From: Parabacteroides massiliensis
Lineage (GTDB): Bacteria > Bacteroidota > Bacteroidia > Bacteroidales > Tannerellaceae
Assembly (NCBI RefSeq): GCF_900155425.1
Contig: NZ_LT700190.1
Coordinates: 603,386 to 667,385, forward strand
DNA length: 64,000 bases
Direction: 5' to 3'
Below are positions 1 through 9,407 of this stretch, one piece after another. The translations under genes and the position numbers were made by a program. Within the stretch, counting starts at the first letter, position 1. The number at the start of each line of letters is the position of its first letter. The notes under the pieces are model-generated. The model saw only the letters and a list, made by a program, of their open reading frames with translations. It was not told where the DNA came from and searched no databases.

Positions 1-34
1 AGAACAATCACCTTTTTGATACCACTTTTCGACA
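1..34 (-). CDS. start of an unidentified gene, cut by window edge
   Basis: An ATG on the minus strand opens an ORF beginning M-S-K-S-G-I-K-K-V-I-V that runs off the left edge. Only 11 codons are visible. It lies just downstream of the terminator of the efflux operon, so it would be a separate transcript. No Shine-Dalgarno is visible, which is common in Bacteroidetes. The product cannot be identified. Confidence 0.4.
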
Positions 35-104
35 TAGTAATTTGGGTTGTTTTAATTTATTGATTTTATAGAATGTTATAACTGTCTAACGAGATCACAA
101 GGCA

Positions 105-139
105 CAAAAAAAATGCGTTAGTAAAAATAACTAACGCAT
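105..139 (-). terminator. rho-independent terminator of the RND efflux operon
   Basis: On the minus strand a perfect 10-bp stem (ATGCGTTAGT / ACTAACGCAT, 113-139, 7-nt loop) is followed directly by a run of eight T (105-112). It lies downstream of the last RND gene and of the small ORF at 141-245. Confidence 0.85.
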
Positions 140-140
140 C

Positions 141-245
141 TTATATAACCAAATGATAATCCTTTAAAATAAAGAAATGAGATTCATTGTCCGACATATA
201 ACCGGAAAAGTACGCTGGATCATCCTTATGTGCTTTCTGTGTCAT
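141..245 (-). CDS. possible 34-aa ORF at the end of the efflux operon
   Basis: Minus-strand ORF starting M-T-Q-K-A-H-K-D-D-P and ending H-L-V-I just before the terminator. A GGAGAT stretch lies about 6 nt ahead of the ATG, a fair ribosome binding site. It has no signal peptide and no recognised family. It may be a real microprotein or chance; codon conservation in relatives would decide. Confidence 0.25.
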   Translation of the reverse strand: MTQKAHKDDPAYFSGYMSDNESHFFILKDYHLVI

Positions 246-318
246 GAACTCTATCTCCAAAATTTCGGCAAAGATAAGGCTTATATTTCAAACATGCAAG
301 AGATGATCGATATGGAAG

Positions 319-3300
319 TTAAGGTTTAGGCTGCTTTTTCAATGTGAAAAGAGGCAGATAGATGAAGATGCCCAAGATGGACATGGCGAGTCCGCCGATG
401 GTGCCGGCGGCCAGCGGGAACCAAAATGCTTCCTTGTCCGGACCCAGCATGAACGGGATGAAACCCAAGATGGTCGAAACGACCGTTAGGAAAATGGGCG
501 TGATCTTCGCATTCCAGGCTTTCAGGTACGCCTTGTAGGGCGACATAAGCGGTTTGCGCTGCCGGATTTGGTTGTATTCGTTCAAGATGTAGATACTTGC
601 GTTGACGGTTATGCCGCACAGCAGGACGAAAGAGGCAAATCCGCCTTGGTCGAAATTCAGTTTGAACCAATAGAACGTAAGGAATACGCCGATGTAGGAG
701 ATCGGTATCACGAAGATAACGGCCAACGGTTGTTTCAACGAATTGAACAGGATACTGGTGGTAAAGAAGATAATGACGATGATCAGCAATAGCAAAAGGT
801 ATTGCGTGTTGTCCTTTTTGTTCCAGTACCAGTAGGCGCTTTCCGATTTGGCCGTATAGCCCATCGGCAGTATGTCGTTGATTTCTTTCAGGTCGCGTTC
901 CTGTATCTTGTTCCCTTGGTTGGAGGCGCCGATATATTCGTATTGCAGGCAGAGGCGGTATTGCTGGTTTACCTTGCTGACCTTTTGCGGCATCTGCCCT
1001 TTTTCGACACTGGCGAGTTCAGCCAGCTTGTAAGGCTTGCCGCCGATAGTCTGTGGAACATATTGCATGCTCCACACATCGTAGTCCTGTGACTGGCGGG
1101 AGGTGAGTTTCAGTTTCTCCGTCTCTTCGTTCACGACGATCGTTCCGGTATAAATGTCTTTCCCGAAAACGGGGTTGATGGTGGCGAACAGCTCGATCGG
1201 CTGTATGTTCTCTTGTGCCAGACGGGCTTTGTTGAGATTGAAGTAGAACTCCTGGTAGTCGTCTTTCCACCACGAGAATTCCGAGTTGATCAGCACCTCC
1301 TTGATGCGGCGGTGGGTGAGCAACTTGGCTTTCAGCCGTTCGGCCCATTCGTATAGCTCGTCGTAGTTGTAACCGTACATCTCGATACGGAAAGAACCGG
1401 CCCCTTCGCGCACATCGTTGCTGAACCCCTGGTCCTGCAAGCCGTAGACTTGCCAGCTTCCTCCTCCCAGTTCGAGCGCTTTGCTGATGATTTTTGCTTT
1501 CAGCGTGTACGGAAAACCGCTCCGCTCGCTCTCTTTCGTGAAATAGATGCGGATACCGGCCTGGCGTGCGCTGTAGACGTTTGTCTGAAACTGCCGTATC
1601 TCCTTGAATGTGCTGAGGTAGGCTTCCATCCGGCTCATCAGCGTGTTCATTTGCGACAAAGTCGTACCGTTCGGGAGTGATGCGCTGACAGACAGGACGG
1701 TCTCTTCGTTGCGGGTGAAGTAGCTTCCTTCATATACTTTCTGGACGAACAGGCGCAGGGTTCCCCCTAACGCTTTATCGACGAAGGGTTTGATCTTCTC
1801 CTTATACGTCTCGTTGGAGGCGATTTTATTATACTTTTCGATCAGCAGGGAGTCGGTTGCGGTGTAGACCTTCTTTTTATCTTTCGTGTCGTATTCGATT
1901 TTTTCCGGCAACAGGAAAACCGGGAGGCCGAAAGCCAACAGCAAAATGAAACATGCCAGTTTTTTCCATCCGCAAAGGAAGTTGATCTGCCTTTGATAGT
2001 AGCGGTTGTAATAGACGGGGAAACGTTTGAGAAAACGGTTCGTCCCTTTCCTGATCCGGCTTCTCCATGTATGCTGCGTCTTTTCTCCGGATGTTTTCTT
2101 TTTCCCGTTTTTCTTCCATTCCAGGTTCATCTTGTCGATCAGGGCGGGAACCAGGAAAAGGGCGATCAACAGGGAAACACCTAAATTGATGATGACGACA
2201 GCTGCGAAATCCTGCAGGTTGAGGCGTATCTTCTCATCCAGGAAGAAGATGATGACCAGCGCCCCCATCGTTGTCAAGGTGGCGGCCAGTATGGACAGGA
2301 TTGCCTTCCGGTTATGCCGGTTCCGGATATGTTCCGTCATGACGATCGTGTTGTCGATCACCAGGCTGAGCGAGATCGTGACGCCGGCCAACGAATAAAG
2401 CTGCATTTCCAGTCCTAACAGATAATAAAGGATGACCGCTATACAGAGGTTGATCGAAAGGCTGATGACGATCAACAACAGGTATTTTAGCTCGCGTGTG
2501 ATCAGCAAGACAAAAATCAGCAGGATCAGGATAGTAAGCCCCGTACGGATGTAAATCTTGTTCAGCTCGTCCTGGATGAATTCTGTCGCGTCATAGCTGG
2601 TATGTATTTCATAACCGGGCGGGAGCAAGGTGCGGATCTGTTCCATTTCTGCTTTTACCAGTTTGGCAAGTTCCAGCTGGTTGGCAGTCTCCTCGGCGCG
2701 GATGGACAGATAGATGGAGTTCAGCCCGTTGATGCGGTAATAGCTTTGTGGCGCCTCTTCCTGGCGGGTGACTTTCAGCAGTTGGTCCAGGCGGATCAGC
2801 TTGCCGTCTTTGTTCAGGACGGTGATGAGCGACGGGTTGACCCCGTCTTTTTCATTTTCCGGAACCAAAGCGAGACGTATCCACTGGCTGCTTTCTTCTC
2901 CTTCGCCCGAAGTTGCCAACCGGGTTTCCACATTCCCGGTTCCTAAGAATTCCTTTTTATAATATTGGTTGATCGCTCTCTGTATATCCGAGATGCCGAT
3001 ACCCAACGTGACCAGTTGGCGGTTGTCATATTCCAGCCGCCATTCCATCGGTGTGGCACCGCTGACATCGATGCGGTAGATACCGGGAATCCCGCTAAGG
3101 CGGGGTTTTATCTGGTCTTCGGCAAAGCGTTGTATGAATATGGGAGTAGCTGCCGCATTCAGTGTGTAGCTCATGAAAGGCCGTGCTTCCTTATCGTCCG
3201 GCCGGCTCATTTCCAGAACCGGGTAGCTCAGCCCGTCGGGCAGGCTGGGCCATGTCTGGCGGATGATAGTAGACGCTTCGAAACGGGCGGCGTCGATATT

Positions 3301-3591
3301 GGTGTGCTTGTCCAGTTCGAGCGTGACGTATCCCCATCCGTTGCCGGACGTGGATTTGATCTCCTTGATCCCTTTGATACGTGCCAGCATCGCTTCGAGG
3401 CGCGAAGTCACCTCCATCTCTATCACACGTGCCGAGTTGCCCGGCATGTTGTAGTTGATAGTCAGCTGCGGCAGCGTGCGCGATGGCGACAGCTTGATCG
3501 GCAGCAGCGGTATAAAGGCGATTCCCGCCAGCGCCACGCAAAGGAAGGTCACGATGATGGTGAAAGAGGATATTTTAGGAGATGCGCTCAT
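319..3591 (-). CDS. RND efflux transporter permease (AcrB/AcrD/AcrF family), second copy of the operon
   Basis: This is a 1,090-aa inner-membrane proton-driven transporter of the hydrophobe/amphiphile efflux type. The usual two repeats of one TM helix, a periplasmic loop and five TM helices are visible. The fourth helix has L-V-I-D-N-T-I-V-M with the proton-relay Asp; the matching helix of the second half has G-I-T-V-N-A-S-I, with Asn where E. coli AcrB has its Lys. It is the last gene of an adaptor-RND-OMF-RND operon and starts 22 nt after the TolC-like gene. Two permeases sharing one adaptor recall MdtB/MdtC-type heteromeric pumps (inference). The substrate is unknown. Confidence 0.9.
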   Translation of the reverse strand: MSASPKISSFTIIVTFLCVALAGIAFIPLLPIKLSPSRTLPQLTINYNMPGNSARVIEMEVTSRLEAMLARIKGIKEIKSTSGNGWGYVTLELDKHTNIDAARFEASTIIRQTWPSLPDGLSYPVLEMSRPDDKEARPFMSYTLNAAATPIFIQRFAEDQIKPRLSGIPGIYRIDVSGATPMEWRLEYDNRQLVTLGIGISDIQRAINQYYKKEFLGTGNVETRLATSGEGEESSQWIRLALVPENEKDGVNPSLITVLNKDGKLIRLDQLLKVTRQEEAPQSYYRINGLNSIYLSIRAEETANQLELAKLVKAEMEQIRTLLPPGYEIHTSYDATEFIQDELNKIYIRTGLTILILLIFVLLITRELKYLLLIVISLSINLCIAVILYYLLGLEMQLYSLAGVTISLSLVIDNTIVMTEHIRNRHNRKAILSILAATLTTMGALVIIFFLDEKIRLNLQDFAAVVIINLGVSLLIALFLVPALIDKMNLEWKKNGKKKTSGEKTQHTWRSRIRKGTNRFLKRFPVYYNRYYQRQINFLCGWKKLACFILLLAFGLPVFLLPEKIEYDTKDKKKVYTATDSLLIEKYNKIASNETYKEKIKPFVDKALGGTLRLFVQKVYEGSYFTRNEETVLSVSASLPNGTTLSQMNTLMSRMEAYLSTFKEIRQFQTNVYSARQAGIRIYFTKESERSGFPYTLKAKIISKALELGGGSWQVYGLQDQGFSNDVREGAGSFRIEMYGYNYDELYEWAERLKAKLLTHRRIKEVLINSEFSWWKDDYQEFYFNLNKARLAQENIQPIELFATINPVFGKDIYTGTIVVNEETEKLKLTSRQSQDYDVWSMQYVPQTIGGKPYKLAELASVEKGQMPQKVSKVNQQYRLCLQYEYIGASNQGNKIQERDLKEINDILPMGYTAKSESAYWYWNKKDNTQYLLLLLIIVIIFFTTSILFNSLKQPLAVIFVIPISYIGVFLTFYWFKLNFDQGGFASFVLLCGITVNASIYILNEYNQIRQRKPLMSPYKAYLKAWNAKITPIFLTVVSTILGFIPFMLGPDKEAFWFPLAAGTIGGLAMSILGIFIYLPLFTLKKQPKP

Positions 3592-3613
3592 TATTCATTC
3601 TTTTCGTTCTTTG

Positions 3614-5101
3614 TTACAATCCGTACTTATACTCGAACTCGTTCGAAAGGGAAACGCCTGTTTCGAAGTCGTGCAACGTCAGTTTGCGGATCTTATAATA
3701 ACTCAGCCAGTAGTTTTGCAGAGCCGAAATATAGTTTCGCTGCGCCTCCTGTTGGCGGTTCAACGAAAGGGTGAGGCTGTTGATGTCTGCCTTCCCGATC
3801 ATGAAGCGCTGCTTGGTCTCGCTGTAGGCTGTCTCTGCCAGGTCTACCGCTTCTTCGGCGCTCCCGATCAAGGCTTGTTGGATATTGAAATCGCCGACAG
3901 TCATGATCACATCTTCTTCGACCGTCAACTCTTTTTGTTTGGCGGATGTTTCCGTGACAACCAGGTTGTTCTTGGCGACATTATGCTTCCCTTTTCGGAC
4001 GCCCCAGTCCACCAACGGGATCGAAACGGACAAAGAGACGATTTCCTGCTGTTGCAGGTTCTTGTAGGCATCCTGTATATTCTTGGATACCTGGTTGAAC
4101 CCGACGCTGGCATTGATCTGCGCGTTGAACATCGCTTCTTTCTTGGTCTTGTCCACCTGTCGCTGGGCTTCCAGCACTTGTTGGCGCAAGTCCAGGAAGG
4201 TCGGGTTGTTTGCACGTGCCAGTTCGAGTGCTTTGTCGATCGATATTTCCATGTCGCGCGGGCGGCTCGGAAGTCGCAGGCGTATTTCCGTGTTCTTGTC
4301 GAAGTTCAGGTAGGAGGCGAGGCTGAACATGGCTCGTTTCAGGGCGATTTCCGCATTCTTCAATGTGTTGCGTGCGTTTACGGCATCCAGTTTCAATGTC
4401 AGCAGGTCCGCTTGGCTGATAGAAGCGATCTTGTGCCGTTCTTGTCCTGTCCGGTATAGCGTGTCGGTCGTGGCGACATTTTCCTTGGCCAGGTCATATT
4501 CCACCTGTGCCATTGCCAAAGCGAAGAAATAGGTCGTCGCCTGTTCGCTCATCTGCTCTACATTATAGAGAAGCTCTTTCTTTACTTTCTCGTATTTCAA
4601 CGGTTCGATTTTCCGTTCCCATTTAAAGGCATTATATCCCAATAGGTTTTGCAGGTAACCGAGGCGGATCGGGACCGAAGAGAACTGGTTATAAGTCTGG
4701 TCGCCGAAATAGCGCATATAATCCAGGTTCGTGTCCAAATAGAACGTACCGCCCAGGAGGTCGAAATTTTGTTGGATCTCCAATTGCCCGCCTGCGTAAA
4801 ACGATTGTTGCTTCCTGTACACGTCGATATCGGCTTCCGAGTCGTATCGCTGGGTAAAATATCGGCGGTATTGCGCCGGTGTCAGGTTCAGGGTCAGGCT
4901 TGGCAGACGACCGGCTTTGTAGGTCCGGTATTCCCAGTATCCGGCCAGATACATGTTTTTGTACCGGAAAGCATCCAGCGAACTGTCCGCCGCCAGCGTG
5001 ATGGTCCGTTCCAGTGTCAGTGTGAGCTGTGCTTTTCCCCCGAACACGCATGCAAGCATCAACAACGTGATGATATATCTATAAATGAATTTCCTGTCCA
5101 T
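3614..5101 (-). CDS. TolC-like outer-membrane efflux channel
   Basis: An outer-membrane factor of about 495 aa with a signal peptide (hydrophobic I-I-T-L-L-M-L-A-C-V-F-G-G-K-A-Q). Two long helical repeats of the OEP family follow, with typical heptad-rich segments such as residues 170-280 and 390-470. It would form the trimeric exit duct for the two RND pumps flanking it. The start was set at the ATG at 5101; the longer reading frame begins with TTG. The 5' gap to the previous gene holds short AT-rich AATTTTCAA-type repeats seen elsewhere in this window. Confidence 0.88.
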   Translation of the reverse strand: MDRKFIYRYIITLLMLACVFGGKAQLTLTLERTITLAADSSLDAFRYKNMYLAGYWEYRTYKAGRLPSLTLNLTPAQYRRYFTQRYDSEADIDVYRKQQSFYAGGQLEIQQNFDLLGGTFYLDTNLDYMRYFGDQTYNQFSSVPIRLGYLQNLLGYNAFKWERKIEPLKYEKVKKELLYNVEQMSEQATTYFFALAMAQVEYDLAKENVATTDTLYRTGQERHKIASISQADLLTLKLDAVNARNTLKNAEIALKRAMFSLASYLNFDKNTEIRLRLPSRPRDMEISIDKALELARANNPTFLDLRQQVLEAQRQVDKTKKEAMFNAQINASVGFNQVSKNIQDAYKNLQQQEIVSLSVSIPLVDWGVRKGKHNVAKNNLVVTETSAKQKELTVEEDVIMTVGDFNIQQALIGSAEEAVDLAETAYSETKQRFMIGKADINSLTLSLNRQQEAQRNYISALQNYWLSYYKIRKLTLHDFETGVSLSNEFEYKYGL

Positions 5102-5119
5102 AACTTCCAATTTTCAATT

Positions 5120-8100
5120 TTAACTTTCAATTTTCAAATTCCCAACGTCATGTTTGCGATAAATGAACCAATATACCAGTGGTATGACGAAAAGGCTGAC
5201 AGCCGTTCCGACCAGCATGGCCGAGATCATGGCGATGGAGAGCGGCTTTTGCAGTTCGCTACCCATGTCGAAGGTGAAAAGCAGCGGGACCATTCCGAAT
5301 ATTGTCGTTAATGATGTCATGATGATGGCACGCAGGCGTCGCCGTCCGGCCTCATGTATGGCTTCCATAAGCGGGACTCCCTCTTTGCGGAGTTCGTTGA
5401 TGGCATCCAGCTTCAGGATGGAGTCGTTGATGATGATACCGCAGGTCACGACGATGCCGATGGCGCTCATCAGGTTCATGGTATGGCCGCATATCCACAA
5501 CACCAGCAGGGAGGCTGCCACGTCGATCGGGATTTCAAGCAACACGATGAGTGGTTGGAGGAAACTTTCGAACTGGGCTGCCAGGATGAAATACATCAGC
5601 AGGATCGAGATGAACAGAATCACGACCAGTTCGTTCAGCATCTGCCGGTTGGAGAAGAAACTGCCCGAAAAGTCGATGTCCCAGTCAGTCTCGACCTCCT
5701 TTTTTACATCTGCCATCAGCTGTTCGGCTTTTTTTACGTCGTAGAAGCTGAACGGGATGTATTCTCCGTTCTTTCCTGCCGTGATCGTTTTCAGGTCTTC
5801 TCCCGGAGTGACACGCACCAACGATTGCAACGGGATATACCGTACGTTGCCTTCCGTGTCGGGAACAGTGTGCACCAATGTCTTCTGCAAGACTTCGTTT
5901 ACCGTTTGTCCTTCTCCGGCCAATGCGATCGGCAGATATTGTTGGTAGGAACGGAGCGTCGCTACTTCATTCTCTTTGAATGCTGTTTTCAGCAATCGGT
6001 ATACTTCGTTGTAGTCGACATTATAAAGCAGCAGTTTCTGCCTGTCTATCGTGATGTTCAACTGGTTGTCGAAAGTTATGCCGACAGGTGTCAGGCCTGT
6101 CTTCGCCTCTATTTGCCGCTCAATTTTGTGTAGGACGGGGGCTTCCGGCGCTTCAGTCTTATTGCGGGCGTGCAGTTCGGCGACAATGTCGGCTTCACCC
6201 GTCACAAACAGCTTTTCGAACACCGTTTCGGGGGGCGAGAAGGAGATCACTGCCATCGGGTAATGCGTCCTGATCCATTTCTCTACCGTTTTTTGCAAAG
6301 GAGCGATTTCGGCCGGTTTCTCAGTCTTGAAGTACAGTTCGCTTTCGGAAACCGACATTTCGCGGTCCCGGTTCAACAGGAATTGCTGTTGGCCGACATA
6401 GGCGGTGTATTCTTTCGTCCGGTCGCTGACCGAAGAGAATAACCGGCTGACACGGTTCCGGTTTTCATCTATATGGATGTTCTCGTTCCATTCCACGTGG
6501 GCGATCAGTTCGTTCTGGTCGATCTCCGGCATACGGCTTTTGGGTATTTCGTAGAACAGGAAGGCGCATAGTGGAATTGTGACAACTACAAAAATCAAAG
6601 TCCCTTTCTTGTGGCGGAATATGAAATCGACTCCCGCGTCATAGAAACGGTCCAGCGTATGTTCTTTTATCGGGTTGTTGATTCGCATGTTGAACCCCTT
6701 GTGTTTGATATCCGGAATGCTGTATACCAGTTTGTAAAGTACCGGAAGCAACATGATTCCCGTGAAATAAGAAACCATCAGTCCGACGGTGACGGCAAAG
6801 GCTTGGTCGAAGAAGATCGCTCCTGCTATCCCGCTCATGAACACCAGCGGGACGAACACGGCGATCGTCGTAAAGGTGGAACTCAACATCGGGGTGATTA
6901 CTTCGGTCGTCCCTTTGTTACAAGCCTCTTCCAGCGAATCTCCGCGTGCCCTGTATTGGGTGATGTTTTCCGTGACGATGATCGAACTGTCGATCATCAT
7001 GCCCAAAGCCAAGATCAGCCCGGAGATGGAGATGATGTTCAGCGACATCTTGCAGAGATAGAAAAACAGGAAACTGATGATCAAGCTCACCACCATGCTC
7101 AGCCCGATGACAGCCGGGCTCTTGATGTCTCCTAAGAAAAGGATGGCTACGATACAGATGAAAAGAAATCCCAACGACAAGTTCTGTTTCAAGTTCGAGA
7201 TGGTATAATCCAACAGTTCCGTCTGGTTACGGCTGATACTGAAATCGATGTCCGGGTAGACGGAAGCGAAATAGTCGGTAACCTCCTGCAACGCTTCCTT
7301 CATGTTGTCCATGTTTTCATCCGCCTGTTTGATTACGGCCAGCGTCACGGCTCTCTTCCCGTTGGAAAGGGAAGCCCCGGTCTCTTTCTCCGGTACGACG
7401 GAGATGCGTGCCAGGTCTTTCAGTTGGAAGATATGGTTGTTTTTCCGGATATAAATATTCTCGACGTCCTCCGGTGTGCGCAGCAGTGTCGAAAACTTGA
7501 TGTTGTACTCGTAGTAACCGTCGCGTACGGTCATGCTGCCCGGTTCGATGTTGTTGGACACCAGTGCCGCTTCCAAGTCGTCGAGCGTGATCTCCGACAT
7601 TTTCAGCAGCTTCATGTCCGGGACGATCTGCAATTGCCGTTTCAATATTCCCGTCACATCAACCATCGCCACTTCGGGCAGCTGTTCGATCCGGCGTTTG
7701 ATCACTGTTTCGGCAAACTGGCAAAGATCGAGGAAAGCGTCGTTTTTTAGTTGAGAGTTGAAAGTTGAAAGTTGAGAGTTGCTTCCACTTTCACCTTTTA
7801 AAGTGAGGTTCAGGCAGAACACCGGGATGTCGGTTGCACTGGCTTTGATTACCCGCGGACGTTCTACTTCGCGCGGCAGGTAGTTCATGGCAGCATCTAT
7901 CTTCTCATTGACCTCGATGAAAGCCAGGTCCGTATTCGTCCCGAAATCGAAGTTGAGGCGTATGATGGCAGCCCCGTCGCGAGTCTCGCTATGGATGTCG
8001 CGTAGGCTGGCAACCTGCATCAGTTGCTGGCGGATGGTTTTTACTACCGTGTTTTCCAGTTCGCGTGCCGAAGTGTTCTGGCCGGACACCTGTACGGTGA

Positions 8101-8227
8101 TCTCCGGGATTGCAATATCCGGCAACAACGACACCGGAATGGTGAAGTAGGTAACCAGTCCCACGATAAAGCAGGCCGTAAAAGCCATCAGTACCGCGAT
8201 AGGGCGTTGTAGTAGAAACTTTATCAT
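5120..8227 (-). CDS. RND efflux transporter permease, first copy of the operon
   Basis: A 1,035-aa RND permease with duplicated TM/periplasmic architecture. The proton-relay helix reads G-M-M-I-D-S-S-I-I-V; the second-half helix reads G-I-I-I-N-D-S-I-L-K. It lies between the adaptor and the TolC-like gene and differs clearly from the downstream RND protein, so this is not a recent duplication. Around residues 145-165 the first periplasmic domain contains a low-complexity insertion (S-N-S-Q-L-S-T-F-N-S-Q-L) encoded by a tandem AAGTTGA-like repeat (7744-7796), apparently an intergenic-type repeat captured in frame. Confidence 0.9.
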   Translation of the reverse strand: MIKFLLQRPIAVLMAFTACFIVGLVTYFTIPVSLLPDIAIPEITVQVSGQNTSARELENTVVKTIRQQLMQVASLRDIHSETRDGAAIIRLNFDFGTNTDLAFIEVNEKIDAAMNYLPREVERPRVIKASATDIPVFCLNLTLKGESGSNSQLSTFNSQLKNDAFLDLCQFAETVIKRRIEQLPEVAMVDVTGILKRQLQIVPDMKLLKMSEITLDDLEAALVSNNIEPGSMTVRDGYYEYNIKFSTLLRTPEDVENIYIRKNNHIFQLKDLARISVVPEKETGASLSNGKRAVTLAVIKQADENMDNMKEALQEVTDYFASVYPDIDFSISRNQTELLDYTISNLKQNLSLGFLFICIVAILFLGDIKSPAVIGLSMVVSLIISFLFFYLCKMSLNIISISGLILALGMMIDSSIIVTENITQYRARGDSLEEACNKGTTEVITPMLSSTFTTIAVFVPLVFMSGIAGAIFFDQAFAVTVGLMVSYFTGIMLLPVLYKLVYSIPDIKHKGFNMRINNPIKEHTLDRFYDAGVDFIFRHKKGTLIFVVVTIPLCAFLFYEIPKSRMPEIDQNELIAHVEWNENIHIDENRNRVSRLFSSVSDRTKEYTAYVGQQQFLLNRDREMSVSESELYFKTEKPAEIAPLQKTVEKWIRTHYPMAVISFSPPETVFEKLFVTGEADIVAELHARNKTEAPEAPVLHKIERQIEAKTGLTPVGITFDNQLNITIDRQKLLLYNVDYNEVYRLLKTAFKENEVATLRSYQQYLPIALAGEGQTVNEVLQKTLVHTVPDTEGNVRYIPLQSLVRVTPGEDLKTITAGKNGEYIPFSFYDVKKAEQLMADVKKEVETDWDIDFSGSFFSNRQMLNELVVILFISILLMYFILAAQFESFLQPLIVLLEIPIDVAASLLVLWICGHTMNLMSAIGIVVTCGIIINDSILKLDAINELRKEGVPLMEAIHEAGRRRLRAIIMTSLTTIFGMVPLLFTFDMGSELQKPLSIAMISAMLVGTAVSLFVIPLVYWFIYRKHDVGNLKIES

Positions 8228-8274
8228 GTATTAGAACTATGATTTATGATTTATAATTTATGATTTGTGAATTG

Positions 8275-9339
8275 TCAATTGGCAATAACCTTGACCGGTG
8301 CTTCGTGAGCCAGATTGATGTTGCCGCTTGTGATCACGACATCCCCTTCTTTCAGACCGTCGACGATCGTGTAGCTGTCTGCATTTTCCAAGCCTGTATG
8401 TACATAGTTCCAGTTTGCTTTATTGTCCGCCAATGTGAATACGACCTGTTTGCCGGAGCGAAGCACGACGGCGCTTTTGGGAACGACCAGTTGTTTGCCC
8501 AACGAACGGTGGATGCTTACGCGTACATTCATTCCTTCGAACAACCTGCCTTTATCGTTTACGGCTGCTTTCACCTGTACCATCCCGTCTTTGTCTACCA
8601 ACGGGTTAATTTCGGATATACGGCCGTCAGCCATGACATCGGGCAAGGCAAAAGGGGCTACCTCCACACGGTCGCCTGTTTTGATAAGTGGCAATTCACT
8701 CTCCAAAACCGTGAAAGCAGCTTCCAGTGTGCGGGTGTCGATGATGGAACAGAAAACATCTGCGATCGAAGCCGTGTTGAATTGTTTGGCGAACAGATTT
8801 GCAACGATACCGTCGAAGGGGGCGGTCAGGACTGCGTTGCGTTGTTCGTATTCGGCAAGTTGCCAGGAGATCAGCGCCTGGTCGTATCCGCTTTTTATCT
8901 TGACCAACTGCATGGTTGCAGGCGGCACTTTCGTGGAGTCTTCCAGTTTGTAGCCCTGTCCGATCAGCACGTCCTGCAATTCCAGTTTGGCGCGTTCGAG
9001 TGCATCCTTGGCCTGAGCCGTCTTGTTGGCAAGGCGGAAGGTCGAGAGCTCCGCAAGCTTTTGCCCTTTCGTCACGCGGTCGCCGTTCTTCACATATATC
9101 TTGGCGATCGGTTCTGCCGATTCGAATTTCAGGTCGACAAAGTTACGGGCAGACAATTTGCCGTTACTGATCAGTTCGTGGTTGAAATCTGAAACATTCA
9201 ATTTCATTACCGTCACCTCGTTCGTCTCGTCCGGTAGAGCCGTTTCTACACTTTCTTCAAGACCATTCTCTTTCTTTTCACCGGAGCAAGACATCATCCC
9301 GGTCAAAATCAGTATAGCAAACAATTTGTAGTATTTCAT
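8275..9339 (-). CDS. RND periplasmic adaptor (membrane fusion) lipoprotein
   Basis: 354 aa. The N-terminus is a lipoprotein signal with M-M-S-C lipobox. Next come a barrel-sandwich/lipoyl half (I-Y-V-K-N-G-D-R-V-T-K-G-Q-K-L), a short helical hairpin, the second lipoyl half (A-P-F-D-G-I-V-A-N-L-F) and beta-barrel and membrane-proximal domains. This is the HlyD/AcrA-like architecture linking the RND pump to the TolC-like duct. It is the first gene of the operon, preceded by two Bacteroidetes -7 boxes. Confidence 0.9.
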   Translation of the reverse strand: MKYYKLFAILILTGMMSCSGEKKENGLEESVETALPDETNEVTVMKLNVSDFNHELISNGKLSARNFVDLKFESAEPIAKIYVKNGDRVTKGQKLAELSTFRLANKTAQAKDALERAKLELQDVLIGQGYKLEDSTKVPPATMQLVKIKSGYDQALISWQLAEYEQRNAVLTAPFDGIVANLFAKQFNTASIADVFCSIIDTRTLEAAFTVLESELPLIKTGDRVEVAPFALPDVMADGRISEINPLVDKDGMVQVKAAVNDKGRLFEGMNVRVSIHRSLGKQLVVPKSAVVLRSGKQVVFTLADNKANWNYVHTGLENADSYTIVDGLKEGDVVITSGNINLAHEAPVKVIAN

Positions 9340-9368
9340 ATTTTCATTGTTTTATCAAAGTTGTTTCG

Positions 9369-9384
9369 CAAATATACAAATATA
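9369..9384 (-). promoter_or_regulatory. tandem Bacteroidetes -7 boxes of the efflux operon
   Basis: Two abutting copies of CAAATATA on the + strand read TATATTTG on the minus strand, matching TAnnTTTG, about 30-45 nt upstream of the adaptor start. Either or both could drive the operon. Confidence 0.55.
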
Positions 9385-9407
9385 TTTTATTTACGATCAA
9401 TTCGTAA

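Noticed and set aside
3455-4459. Long open frame of 334 codons opposite the TolC-like and RND genes
   Set aside because: It lies antisense to two well-supported efflux genes, has no signal, domain or ribosome binding site, and its length follows from GC-rich codon structure on the other strand.
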